A stretch of 64,000 bases of DNA from Dipteris shenzhenensis (Eukaryota; Polypodiophyta; Polypodiopsida; Gleicheniales). The stretch's first letter is position 1, and the number at the start of each line of letters is the position of its first letter. Under the pieces are notes generated by a model. The model was not told the origin of the DNA and made no database searches. It saw only the letters and a program-made list of their open reading frames with translations. The stretch lies in assembly GCA_047967505.1 (NCBI GenBank), contig CM106540.1; one strand, written 5' to 3'. Both the position numbers and the translations under genes were made by a program. This document shows, in pieces, positions 49,975 through 61,692 of the stretch.

Positions 49975-51135
49975 TTATTTTTCCAAACCGTAAAAGGCCC
50001 CAAAATGAGCTCCCTTTTTTCCTAATGCCTTTGCATCTCTTAACTTAGAAGAAATGGCAGGATCAATAATATGGACTGTATGCTGTACAGAGGGGTGAAG
50101 CCAGCTTCTCATCATGCTGCATAGGACCAAAAAATAATTAGGGTAGGGTATAAAGGAGGTACAAGGAGGATTGTTTTGCAAAAAATGTAAAATAATAGAC
50201 ACTTACTAGAGCATTGCAAGAATGATAGTATCTGAGCAATACTCATTCTTATGAGCCAATGCTTCCAAGCATGGTTTTGTCAAGTCAAAATCATTCACTG
50301 AAAATTCATCCTCAATATGGACAACTATATTAGGGCCCAGCTCCTGCAACCTTCTATGTATCTGCAGCTCCCTCTTTCCAGTCTCCACATCTATAACAGA
50401 TTTTGTTTCTTTTATTTGCTGCTTCAGTGACTCCTCATAAGCAGCATTCCCTCTGGTGTTCTTTGAGTGGGTTACTTCAACAACCTTAACCTCATCTACC
50501 TTCACTTTCCTTGTAGGTGGAATTAATAATATGTCTCTTATCTTTATGTCCTGCCATTCCACAGGATGAACAAGATTGTCATACCTCCATCTCACTCTGG
50601 AAAAAGTGTTGAAGTCTTTGGCCATCACAGTCACCGTGTGAGCATGGGCTGCTACCAGCATTGCATCTTCAAAATATTTTTCCAAGAAATCCTCTGCATT
50701 TCCTATAAGGAAAGAATGGCAGTCTTGTTCCACCTAAACCCAAGGTGCCAACTATCACATATTTCTTTCACCAATCTTTGAAAAGGTGGGATTGCAAAGC
50801 CTATAGCTTTCTATTGCTTCCTGATCTCCCTTAGCACACCTGCACCATGATTCAATCTCTTGGCCTTTTGCTGGAGCAGGCTCATTGGCTTACCCTTCCT
50901 GCCATGTGCAGCTCTTCCCTTTGGAGGCACACTAAATTTCTTGGTACCTGCCCCAGCTGCTGTTGCTGCAAGCCCTGGCCCTTTGCCAGCTTTCCTTGCA
51001 ATTGACTTGGTTCTTGCCATCACTCTAACAACCCTTTGGAGGCACACTAAATTTCTTGGTACCTGCCCCAGCTGCTGTTGCTGCAAGCCCTGGCCCTTTG
51101 CCAGCTTTCCTTGCAATTGACTTGGTTCTTGCCAT
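49975..51135 (-). pseudogene. Second histone H3/CENH3-like gene (right arm), protease missing
   Basis: ATG at 51135, with a second at 51020 because a 115-bp segment encoding most of the tail (MARTKSIARKAGKG...) is tandemly duplicated. From 51020 the tail reads through GAGVLREIRKQ, H3-like, to a TAG at 50811 where the left copy has CAG. Past it follow PPFQRLVKEI and, after a TAG and a one-base loss near 50700, the histone fold and linker (50695-50206). One further exon (acceptor near 50117) ends at 49975 with a new tail (LGKKGAHFGAFYGLEK). Homology to the left gene ends near 50035, so the Ulp1 domain is absent. This copy preserves the first histone helix region lost in the left copy. Confidence 0.75.
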
Positions 51136-51237
51136 CACTCTAACAAACTGCATACAAAGCAATGGAAAGAGATTACAGCCATGGAGAACATGGTATGACA
51201 CAAAAAGGCAATCACAGGGGTGGATGAAGCAACATTG

Positions 51238-52896
51238 AAAATTTTGCAATAAAACGTGATATGGAGAGTTTGAAATTAAATCGTGTTTTCCTGCAAATAC
51301 CTGAAGTGACATGCTGGTGTATTCCTACAGTGATTTCTCTGTCTTTACAACTAAATACAATATGAATGGAGTTTATGCAAGAAGAGTACAGCCATGGATA
51401 ACTATGGAAGTCACAAAACCAGAATGACAGGGGTGGATGAAGCAACATTTCAATATTTGCAACAAAACGCGATTTCGGGTGTTTGAAATTCCTAAGGCCT
51501 TCTCCTCGCGTTTTCCTGCAAATTCATGAGGCAGCATGCTAGAATATGCCTTCAGTCATTTGAAGGTGTTTGCATGTCCATGCAGGATGGATTGAGTCTA
51601 TGGAAGGCAAGAAGTGTGCACAGCTTGAAGGAAGAACCCATAAGTACAGTTTTACCCTCACATGCAATCATCACACTTGAAGATCTGCATTCCTACAGTG
51701 ATTTCTCTGTCTTTACAACTAAATAAAATATGGACTAAGTCTATGCATTTCCATGCAGGATGGATTGTTTCTATGGTAGGCAAGAAGATTGCAGAGACTG
51801 AGGGAAGAACCCATTAATACTGACCTGAAATCTATCTGTGGGTGTGCTGTGCTGCTGATGAGTACCCTGTGCTGGGGATGAACTTGTGCTGCTGGTCAGG
51901 ATGCTGATGTTGCAGAGTAGGGGGTAGGGGAGGGGTAGGGAGGCAAGAGGGCTGACACTAGAGGGCAAGAGGGCTAAGACAGGATAGATTAGATAGGAGG
52001 GAAAAGATAAGTGCAAAATACAAATAAGGCAGCTACTAAATCCCACACGTGTGGAATGTAGTCATTTTTCACACATGTGGATGGGACCCAGATCTCTTGG
52101 AGTTTGAAACTTAGCACATGTGAAAGGTACACTTTATGCCTTGGAACTTGTGCCATTCATGATTTCATAATCAATTCCACAACCACTCTTCCCTGCCAGG
52201 ACCCTCGCATCTTCCTTTTCCTTCTCTCTCTGATCCCTGCCAGGACCCTCGCATCTTCCTTTTCCTTCTCTCTCTGATCCTTTCCTGCCCAGCACACTCC
52301 ATCCATACTACAACCTGCCTGAAGACTACTACCACTGCCAGATCTCTAGGTTACCTAGAGTGCAGATTTCCAGCAAGTGAAAGAGCAGGAGATTCACCAG
52401 TGCAACTCCAACAGCATGGAAAAGGAAAAAAAAGGTCAGAATTCTAGATTGTTTTCAAGGTTTTTTGACATATATTTCTTCCATCCATTGGAACTTTTAT
52501 GTCCAAATGTCTTCACTCAGCTCCACCCTTCTTGTTACATATTCAATTGATACTGTCCAAGAATGTGGTAAATCACCCAGGAATTTGATTGGAGATGGAT
52601 ATGAATAGAATCTAGAAATTTGCAACAAAATGCGAGGAGAGTGCTTTATACATCTCTAGGTAGCCCATATCGCATTTTGCTGCAAATTCCTATTGTTGAC
52701 ACATTCCTCATGAAAAGCTTCACTCAGCTCCAGCCTTTCTCTTGCATATCAACTCATACTGTCTAGGAATCAATGAGATGAACCTAGTGTTTGATTTGAC
52801 ATGCATATCAACAGAACTGGAGAATTTGCAACAAAATGCAAGGAGAGTGCTTTATATTTTCCAAATGGTCCCACATCGCGTTTTCCTGCAAATTCC
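51238..52896. repeat. Four hairpin repeats in the introns of the right-arm gene pair
   Basis: Copies at 51238-51300 and 51450-51526 (5' intron of the histone gene) and at 52616-52690 and 52821-52896 (intron 1 of the small nuclear-protein gene). Some arms have changed CGCATTTTG to CGCGTTTTC, and pairing is partly kept. Confidence 0.85.
51840..52120. promoter_or_regulatory. Divergent promoter with CACGTG-type boxes (right arm)
   Basis: CCCACACGTGTGGAATGTAG near 52042 and TTCACACATGTGGATGGG near 52068 mirror the left-arm promoter. One box has decayed to CACATG. A 5' exon donor for the histone gene (TTTCAG/GTCAGT on minus) lies near 51832. Confidence 0.6.
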
Positions 52897-53377
52897 TATG
52901 TCTCTTTTGGTTCTCACTTCTACCTCATTGTTTTGCTATCTTTGGCCCTATGGAATTCTTCCTTGATGATGAGAAATATTTTTGCTTTGGAATAGTTGAC
53001 TCCCAGACCCCTCCTTTCAAGAGGAAGCTGGACTTTTTTGCTGCTCTTATTAGACCACAGCAATCACCAGGTGAGTCATGAGAGCTCATGAAGGAATTAT
53101 CTGGTGATATCCTATGCATTCATTGATTGCATATGTCAGCATATAGAATTCAATGTATATAAATTTTGGAACAGGCAAAAGGAAGAGACTGGAGCAGAAT
53201 AGGACAATCCAAGAAGAAGAACACGTGGAGACAGCTGAAGAAAAGGATACCCCTCCCAGACAAGCAACAGAGGAAAGCATTGATAAACAAATAGTCGACA
53301 TCAAGCCAATAAGGAAGAAAAAGACTCCAATCAAGATCAAAAAGAGAGTTCCGATCGGCAGGCCCTGGGAGAAATAG
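52417..53377 (+). CDS. Small basic nuclear protein, right-arm paralogue, intact (98 codons)
   Basis: Exons 52417-52435, 52996-53070 and 53175-53377 with GT-AG borders and agreeing phases (19 + 75 + 203 nt, stop included). The N-terminal half matches the left-arm gene (MEKEKK, TPPFKRKLDF, PQQSPGKRKRLEQ). The C-terminal half is different: acidic, then strongly basic (RKKKTPIKIKKRVP). No stop or shift. Probably nuclear and nucleic-acid binding; function unknown. It is divergent from the right-arm histone gene. Confidence 0.65.
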
Positions 53378-53529
53378 GATTTAGTCATCAAATATAGCAC
53401 AAACATTATATTGAAGTTGAACTGATTTGTACAAAGTCTTTGATGTCTAGTATGATCTTGTATAAATGAACAATAAGTTGAAGATGAAATTATTTGTACA
53501 TTTAGAAAGAGTGGTGTCATTAAATATTA

Positions 53530-53880
53530 AACAAACAATATATTGAAATTGTGAACAAATTGTATTACGTTTAGATCACATGTTTCACAAAAGAAATACT
53601 GTTGATGGAGTCTCAAATCATATAGGGATAACACCAAGAGTCACTTGCTCCAAAAAAAAAAATTCTATTGATTGAGTTTAAAAACATGTGGACATAACAC
53701 CAATAAGTTACAAATGAGTCCTATTCATGTTTACTTGTCCATTTATGGTTTCTAAATATCTTCAATTCCCTCCATTGTCTATGTCTCTCTGCTGCCATTG
53801 AATTGTCTAGAGTTTGTCTTCGTCTTTGCTTTTGGGATAGAAGAAAAGCAAGCTTGATTTTGGAGCTAGCAGCTTTTCTT
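53530..53880. other. No gene seen
   Basis: AT-rich spacer between the small nuclear-protein gene and the convergent transposase-like gene. Confidence 0.4.
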
Positions 53881-56026
53881 TTAGCATGTAGCGTCTATAG
53901 TATGCCTCAGTAAAACCATTGGAAGACTTCCTTTAGACTATTTGCCTTTTGAGTCCCTCCATAGTGTTGTGTGTGTCTGAAAAATGCATTACGTGCCATG
54001 TAATGAGACTTCTTCATGCCTTGGGTAGACCAAATTGCTGGGCATCCATACTTTTTGACAAAATACAGAAGGTGGTTGTAGATGATATGCTATAAGATAA
54101 AAGAATGCATAGTAAGTGATAAAAAAAAGAGGATCACACTTAAGTAAAAGAAGAAGATAGAACCTTACCATGTAGTGAGTTATATTGCAGGCTGTCCACG
54201 CGTCTTTCATTGACTTCCCAAAGTGTTTAATTGCCTCCTCAAAGTTCTTGTAATCACTCTTTGTCCATGTTACTTTGTCACAGAACATGAAGAGTTGATC
54301 AAGAGACCTCCACACCTCTGCCTTCACATTTCATGCTTCCCCATCTGCCTCCTTTCACAGCATTATGGACTTGCTTCCACAAACCATAATTGATCTTTGA
54401 AACTGTTCTACCTTTCCTTACTTGCTTACTGTGTTTGGGTTGAGACAAGAATCTTCTTGCCTTAACACCACCAATAGAGGGCTTGATTGGTACCTCCTTG
54501 CCATTGGTAGACTTTTTAAAATCCTTTGTGATTTGAACATCTCCTCCATGCAGACCCATATCGGATAACACTTTTTCCAATGCTTGAAGAGCATCCTTTC
54601 TATTTTTTTTGGGACGAAGTTTCCAAGCAAATCCAATATACAAAAATACCAATTTCTCAATAATTCGACATAGACCATGCAATGTGCAGATGTGAACATT
54701 ACATAATGGAATGTCCAGAATGGCCTTGAAGTCAAGGTCAACTTTATCTCTATGAGGTGCTCTCTTCCACCATTTGGAATCCATTACTTGAGTTGATTCT
54801 TTGCAGTAAAGACAAGGAGACTTTGAGTTGCCTCCTTTACTAACGTTATACATGCACTTAAGTGTTTTAAGATCCCCAGCCATGTGCCACTCTACTTGAA
54901 AATCACCTTTTCCTGCAACATGGAGATTCTCGCCTTGCACTTGTCTTTTGATTATTCTTGGTATTTTCGTGTGGTAAAACACCCAATCTAGTGTTTCATG
55001 GTCTTCTATCTTCACTTGCCAGATTATAGAAAACAAAAGTCTTATTATAACAGATTTGAAAATAATGACCAAAATCAGGTACAAAACAAAAAATGATCAT
55101 ACCTGGAATGAGACTAACCACCATATGTGTTTCTCCAACTGTACACTAAAATACTTCGAACTCGCTTCAGTCAATGATGTATCAATTGCTCCATTTCAAA
55201 ATGCCTTTGCACTCCTCAAATGTTATTCCATAAAACTCGACCATTCTTCTTTGAAGTTGTTGTAGATCTACAAATATATTGTTCCAAGGATCATACATAG
55301 TGGTTCCTTTACCACCATGAAATATTTCTTCAATATGGATATATTGCCTAATAAATTCATCTATATTTTCATTCAAATCACCTCTTATCCTCCACACGGT
55401 TGCTGGATTCGGCAGTAAAACTCGTTTAATCCTTTGATCTTTCAAAGTTGAGGATATCGCATTGAAAATCGAACTATATCCCTTCTTGCTAACTCCACTA
55501 ACATCAAGAGCCTCTTGGATTGTAGTGCCATCAACTTGATTATTGGATACAAAGTCCTCTACAACATTGCGTTTGACTGTTTTGTATTTTTTTTCCTCAA
55601 TCAAACCTTTTGCTACACCACAAGAAAGAAATCCTTTCATTTGTTTAATAGGAAGAAGGTTTGGATCCATATTTTCTTTTGTAGGCTCCAATAATTTCCT
55701 ATAGTAACAACACAATATCCTATATCATTCAGCACCTCCATTATTGTTTTGCGATAGTGAACGAAATAGATATAGTCATTTGAGAGCCTTTTTGAGTATA
55801 CAAAATGATAAATTTCAATCTAACCTTGCTTCCTGAATTCTTCGCTTGCATCCACCAGTCCCAGCCTTCAAATTTGCAAGCACGGTTCTCTTCTTCTATG
55901 TAGTCTGTCTCCAAGCACGGTTCTCTTCTTTCTTGCTCTTGTCTACTCTTTTTTACTCTTTGAATGCTCCTCAATTTCATTCTGCAACTGCTGCTCCAAT
56001 TTTGCACAAATGGCTATCTCCTGCAT
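53880..56026 (-). pseudogene. Transposase-like gene of unassigned superfamily
   Basis: From the ATG at 56026, coding-like exons run left. They are a coiled-coil N-terminus (MQEIAICAKLEQQLQNE), a basic region broken by a 35-bp tandem duplication near 55890-55930, a helical section at 55715-55182, and a frame change near 55200. After an intron come E-W-H-M-A-G-D-L-K-T-L-K, then C-L-Y-C and H-I-C-T-L-H-G-L-C-R (55020-54350). The final exons are W-R-S-L-D-Q-L and W-S-T-Q-G-M-K-K-S-H-Y with H-T-Q-H-Y-G-G (54310-53900). The order (D-x-K-x-L, C-x2-C insert, H-x-C-T-L-H, Q-G-M-K-K-S-H) resembles RNase H-fold transposases with a zinc-binding insert seen in many eukaryotes. Superfamily not determined. 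It lies next to the histone locus and could mobilise it. Confidence 0.55.
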
Positions 56027-56079
56027 CTTGGCCCCCTTTTCTTATAGGTACATCATTTTATACGTTTCTGCAAATGCAG

Positions 56080-56197
56080 ATTAATACTTGTGCTTATGCA
56101 TGATATTCTCATGCATAAGCATAAGCATGTACTTTAGCATATGCTTATGAAAAGAGAGAAAAAATGATGAAAGAGAGGATGAAAGAGCATAAGCATG
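56080..56197. repeat. GCATAAGC/GCTTATGC motif cluster, left part
   Basis: Direct and inverted GCATAAGC, GCATATGC and TTATGC motifs every 8-15 bp. The cluster continues at 61690-61830 once the copia insertion is removed. It is a candidate subterminal region of the element carrying the transposase-like gene. Confidence 0.65.
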
Positions 56198-56201
56198 TAA
56201 C

Positions 56202-56499
56202 TGTAAAGAATGAGGGAGAGAGATAGGAGACTCAAGTTCAGCTTTCTTCACAACACACAAAAGAGAGAGGACACAAAGTTGGAGGGTGAAGCCTTTCTTC
56301 ACTTTTGCATACAACAACAATACAATAGAAGAGGGAAATACCCTATATGTCAAAACCTAGAATACGTGGTTCATATGTGAACCCAAACCAAAAACATACG
56401 TGGTAGTCTAACTACACCACGAGTACAACTAACATAGGCGGTGACATAAATGATAGTCATCCAGGAGATATATCGGGGGTAGAGCTTGATATCTCAACA
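56202..56499 (-). repeat. Copia 3' LTR
   Basis: TG...CA ends, 298 bp, near-identical to 61390-61687. Confidence 0.95.
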
Positions 56500-56505
56500 C
56501 TCCCC

Positions 56506-57620
56506 CTCAAGCTCAAATCCATCTCACGTACACCAAGCAAGCTCCTAAATCTGCGAAGCTTCTCGGTACCCAATGCCTTCGTAAAAATATCAGCCACCTG
56601 CTCCTCAGTGCTGACATAGACAAGATCAATCTCACCAGCTAGAACCTTCTCTCTCACAAAATGATAATGCACCTCAATGTGCTTCGTTCTAGCATGATAA
56701 ACTGGGTTATTAGTAAGCATGATGCTGCTAATGTTGTCACAATGAATGACAACTGCTGCATGAATTGACTGTCCCATATCTGCAAGTAGCTTCCGTAACC
56801 AAGCTACCTCACATGCAGCCATTGTTGCACCCCTGTACTCAGCCTCTGTGCTCGACAAGGCAACTGTTGGCTGCTTCTTGCTGCTCCAACTGATGGCAGC
56901 ACTCCCAAGAGAAAACATAAAACCACTAGTAGATCTTCTGTCTGAGACACTACCAGCCCAGTCAGCATCTGTGTATCCATGTACCTGTAATGCACACCCA
57001 GCTTCATAAAACAGTCCATAATGCAATGTGGACTTCACATACCGCAGTATGCGCCTAGCCGCATCCAAATGTGGCTTCCTCGGTGCCTGCATAAACTGAC
57101 TCACCAGCCCCACAGCATAGCTCAAATCTGGTCTGGTTATAGTCATGTAAATCAAGCTACCTACTATGCGCCTGTACATAGTAATATCTTCAAGAAGCTC
57201 ACCTGACTCTGCATTGAGCTTCACATTCTGCTCCAATGGAACAGAGATAGGCTTACAGCCTGTCATCCCATATTTGGACAGCATGTCCAAACCGTATTGC
57301 CTTTGCAACAGCCATATCCCACTCGGGGATCTAATAACCTCAATGCCCAAGAAGTAACGCAGCTCTCTCAAATCCTTCATCTCAAATTTCTGCTTCAACA
57401 ACAGCTTCACTTCATTAATGTCTGCATCACTATCACCTGTAATAATCAAGTCATCAACATAGATGACTACAAGCACAATCCCTCTGTTTGTCCTTTTCAC
57501 ATAAAGTGAAAAATCTGAATTGGAAATCTGAAATCCAATAGTGACAAGATATTGCCCTATCTTGTCTGACCATGCCCTCGGCGCCTGTTTTAAGCCATAC
57601 AAGGCTTGCGCAACCTGCAT
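56506..57620 (-). pseudogene. Copia reverse transcriptase (second half) and RNase H
   Basis: Carries [12 protein letters not shown], the catalytic Y-V-D-D, YLVSIG-type spacing, YTDADWAGS, SWSSKKQPTVALSSTEAEY and H-x6-KHIEVHYHFVRE. A one-base loss near 57600 breaks the frame with the first half of RT. Confidence 0.9.
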
Positions 57621-59518
57621 ACAAAATCGGGATGTGCATTATCCTCATAACCTTCTGGCTGCATCATATAAACCTCTTCCTGCAAGTCACCATGCAAGAA
57701 GGCATTTTTCACATCCATCTGATGCAAAGACCATCCCTTTGCAGCAGCCATAGCAATTACTGCTCTCACGGTTGCCATCCTTGCAACTGGGCTGAAAGTT
57801 TCCTCATAGTCAATTCCATATGTCTGTGCAAAACCTTTGGCAACCAATCTTGCCTTGTACCTGCTAACAGACCCATCAGCATTGTGCTTTACTTTGTAAA
57901 CCCACTTGCAGCCTATAGCCTTCTTATCATGAGGCAAAGGCATCAAATCCCAAGTGTGGTTTGCATCCAAGGCAGCCATCTCTTCATCCATAGCTGCTTC
58001 CCAATTTTTATGCCCTGTTGCATCCTCAAAACATGTGGGCTCTGGCTCCTCTAGAACCTTGACCATATAAGCATAGTGATGTGCTGTATACCCATCATAT
58101 CTCAGCCTATCAACTGGATACTTAATACGAGTGGACCTCCGTACAACTGGATCAGTTGCAGGAGTCTTTAAATCATGCCTGCTTTTCCTTGCACCAGGTG
58201 TAACAGCAAAAGGAATCCCAAGTTCCTCATCAAGGCTCATTTCAGAGCCACTTGACTCTCCATCAACATGAGAGCTACCAGCAGACACATCAAACACTGG
58301 AGCATGGTCCACTTTTTCTTTTCCCTTATGTGATACCTGCACAACACTATCAGGACTGCCATGTGACGATTCACTAGATCTCAATCTCCCTGTCCATGCA
58401 TTAGATCCACTAGTAGAGGACTCTCTGGGTCCACTCAAGGCTTGAGATTGCTGCTCTGCATTTATTGCAGCATTCCCATTTCCTGCATCTGCATCTCCTA
58501 CCATAACAGTTGGTGCATACCAGCTGCTCATTTCATCAAAAACAACATCTCTGCTCACTTGCATTTTGCGGGTGGAAGGGTTATAACAGCGATACCCTTT
58601 CTGGTGCAGAGCATATCCAATAAAGATGCATTTTTCTGCCTTTGGATCCAGCTTTGTTCTCTTCTCATCAGGAACATGAACATAAGCTATGCAACCAAAT
58701 ACCTTCAAGTGAGAAATATCTGGTTTTTGGCCTGTATACATTTCTTCAGGCGTCATGCCATGGACAGCTGCAGTGGGGGTTCTGTTCATAATATAAACAG
58801 CAGTTGCTACTGCTTCAGCCCAAAAATAATCAGGCATGTTTTTCTCATTTAGGATCGCCCGTCCTACTTCTGCAATATGCCTGTTCTTCCTTTCTGCAAC
58901 CTCATTCTGCTGAGGGGTAGACCTGCATGAGTACTTCCTTTGAATTCCCTATTCTTTCAGATATTCACAAAATTCTTCTGAAAAGTACTCTCCCCCTCCA
59001 TCAGATCTTAGCACTTTAATATGCACACCTTTCTCTTTTTCAACCATGGCCTTAAAAGCCTTGAAATGGCTGAACACTTCACTTTTGTGCTTCATAAAAT
59101 AAATCCACACCTTCCTAGTGTAGTCATCAATAAACGTCACATAATAATGGCATCCACCAATAGAAGCAGCTTTGGTTGTCCAAACATCTGAATGGATCAC
59201 TTCCAAAGGTCTTCTGCTCACCTTAGCATTTTTGGGAAATGCATGTCTGGCCTGCTTACCCATTTGGCATGCTTCACATACCTTTTGCATTCCCTCAACT
59301 CTGAATTTAGGCAAACTTGCAACAATGTTTTTCGTTTGCATAGATTTCAGCCTTTGTATATTCATGTGCCCAATGCGCTTGTGCCATATCTCAATATCTG
59401 CAATGACACCTCTCCCATGCGCAAACATAGCGGCTTTCACCTCAGGCATATCAACATCCAAGGTGAACATTCTGCCATTTTTATTGCCTTTTGCAACCAA
59501 GCGGCACTTATTTTTCAA
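57590..59518 (-). pseudogene. Copia integrase and reverse transcriptase (first half)
   Basis: GAG-pre-integrase (HKRIGHMN ... CEACQMGKQ), then integrase core Asp and Glu blocks (HSDVW, FIDDYTRKVWIYF, RSDGGGEY). A TAG at 58949 follows YLKE. The frame continues to [24 protein letters not shown], then RT ([39 protein letters not shown]). Confidence 0.9.
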
Positions 59519-59563
59519 GTCCTCAACAAAGCATCCATCAGGATTAAATCTAACTTGCAGACC

Positions 59564-60837
59564 TTACTCAACCATCTGGCCAACTGAAACCAGGTTCTTA
59601 GTGATTTTTGGAACATGAAGTACATCTGCCAAGTACTTCGTTTTGCCATCCTGCATAGCCAATGGCACTTTACCAACCTGCGTAATTGGGTGCGCAGTAT
59701 CATCACCTGTTTCAACATAACCTGGCTTATCCAAATTTCTAACATCATGAAACCACTCACCATGACTGGTCATGTGGTTAGAGGCACCTGAATCAACATA
59801 CCAAACATCATTGCAAGCTGCAGCATCTCCTGACATGGAGTTAACCATATGCTGCATCACAAAAAGGTGCTCATTTCTGTCGTCACCATGCCCACTTGAT
59901 GATGCATAGTTGCTTTGCTGCAACTTCCCACTTTTGATGTCATTCTGCTTTTTATAGCATGTATTCTCCTTGTGTCCAGGCTTTCCACAATAATAGCATT
60001 CTGTGCTGCTATTTACTTGCTCGTTCCTTTGCCATGAACCACGGCCTCTTTGGCTCCCCCTGCCTCTAGAACTACCACGTCCTCCTCCATAGGACTGGTT
60101 TTCCTGTTGTTGCTGCTGGTTCTGATTTCCTGCACGGCCACCAAAACGGCCTCTTCCTCTACCCCTGCCTCTACCTGTATTCGAGTAGAAAGCAGTCTCT
60201 TGAGAAGTTGAGGTGGCTGAACCACCATTCCTTTGCTCTTCACTCAGCAAGAGAGCAATAAGTTCCTGAAAATCAGGAAATGTTTCACGGACTCCAATGG
60301 ATGTCCGAAACTGTGCATAATCTTTCCCAAGACCATTCAAGGTCACGGACACTAAGTCCTCATCATCAACAGGTGCTCCAATGGAGGCAAAGAATCTGCA
60401 AGGCCTTTCACCTTCAAGGAATACTCATTTATATTCATATTTTTCCTTTGCACATTGTGCAGCTCCTGCTTTAGCTGCATTTTTCGTGCTTTGGTATTTG
60501 TGCTATACAGCTTCACCAATGTATCCCATGCCTCCTTAGGCGTCTCTACATCCTGTATATGCACAATCATAGAATCTGAAATGCTAACAGACAGCTAATA
60601 CAAGCATTTTCTGGCTTTTTCATGCCATTCTTTAAAGGCCTTCAATTCAGCAGGAGTGGGAGCAGCACCCAAAACTGGTTCTGTAGTTTCACCACTGATG
60701 TACTCCCAAACTCCCTTTCCCATAAGGAAGTTTGTCATCCTGAACTTCCATGCTTGGAAGTTGTTCTTGTCAAGCTTCTCACTGACAATGGTAGACAGAT
60801 TCTCAGACATTTTACAAATCACGAATTGCAACAGCAA
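59564..60837 (-). pseudogene. Copia gag and protease
   Basis: Capsid-type start (LDKNNFQAWKFRM), a TAG at 60595, a one-base shift near 60400, then RGRGRGRF-rich sequence, zinc knuckle C-Y-Y-C-G-K-P-G-H-x4-C and protease V-D-S-G-A-S-N-H-M. A TAA at 59564 separates it from the integrase frame. Confidence 0.9.
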
Positions 60838-60844
60838 CCTGTAA

Positions 60845-61376
60845 ACACAGCAAATGCCTCACAAGGGCAGATAGCAAAACTTCTGCAAACAGCCTCACAG
60901 GGGCAGATCCGCAACATTGACGAAAGTGTTATTTCACCACACAGTCACTTCCTAGTGACGATTTTGCATCAACAGGCAACAGGCATGAATCTGCAACTCC
61001 CAATATCTCTGCACACAAGCATACGATGCAATTTCGGTGGCACCTTTCCATCGACTAGCCGCGCAGTGGTCGCACAGCGAAAAACAGGGCCTTTTTCTGA
61101 GTGCCTGCAAAGAACTTCCGCCTTCAAAACGGGCCCCGAAATGGCCTCAAATCAAAAAAAATAAAGTCACCGAGGGCTTTGCCCTTTCCCGCAGCATATA
61201 CTGCGCTCTCGCCACACCGCGAAGGGCCTCTCAATCTGAAACAGTGCACTCCTGCACTTCTGGCTGTGCTACCTGCAGAGATTTGCTCCCAAACTCGAAA
61301 TAGGAAAGCAACACTAGTCCTCTTACCAAGACACCACAAACTTGGCTTGCTTTCTTGAGCTCCTTACCACGAACAA
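60845..61376. other. Copia leader
   Basis: Untranslated region between gag and primer site. Open frames here have no motif. Confidence 0.7.
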
Positions 61377-61389
61377 GGCTCTGATACCA

Positions 61390-61687
61390 TGTAAAGAATG
61401 AGGGAGAGAGATAGGAGACTCAAGTTCAGCTTTCTTCACAACACACAAAAGAGAGAGGACACAAAGTTGGAGGGTGACGCCTTTCTTCACTTTTGCATAC
61501 AACAACAATACAATAGAAGAGGGAAATACCCTATATGTCAAAACCTAGAATACGTGGTTCATATGTGAACCCAAACCAAAAACATACGTGGTAGTCTAAC
61601 TACACCACGAGTACAACTAACATAGGCGGTGACATAAATGATAGTCATCCAGGAGATATATCGGGGGTAGAGCTTGATATCTCAACA
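61390..61687 (-). repeat. Copia 5' LTR
   Basis: As the 3' LTR, followed by the target duplication GTAAC. Confidence 0.95.
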
Positions 61688-61692
61688 GTAAC

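Larger units (their letters stand above)
43440..53180. repeat. Large inverted duplication of a two-gene block
   Basis: The left arm (about 43440-46890) and the right arm (about 50035-53180) are diverged inverted copies of one block: small nuclear gene, divergent promoter, histone gene. The unique spacer (46890-50035) holds the protease exons and the orphan gene. Indels and substitutions show the duplication is not recent. Beyond the arms the last exons of the two small genes are unrelated. Confidence 0.85.
56202..61687 (-). mobile_element. Ty1/copia retrotransposon, complete and recent but with broken frames
   Basis: LTRs are 56202-56499 and 61390-61687 (298 bp each; one difference seen, A/C in GGGTGAMGCC). 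The target duplication GTAAC lies at 56197-56201 and 61688-61692. The primer site (61377-61389, TGGTATCAGAGCC on minus) abuts the 5' LTR, and a polypurine tract (56500-56509) abuts the 3' LTR. Internal gag-pol order is capsid, zinc knuckle, protease, integrase, RT, RNase H. At least three stops and two one-base shifts interrupt it. Confidence 0.95.
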
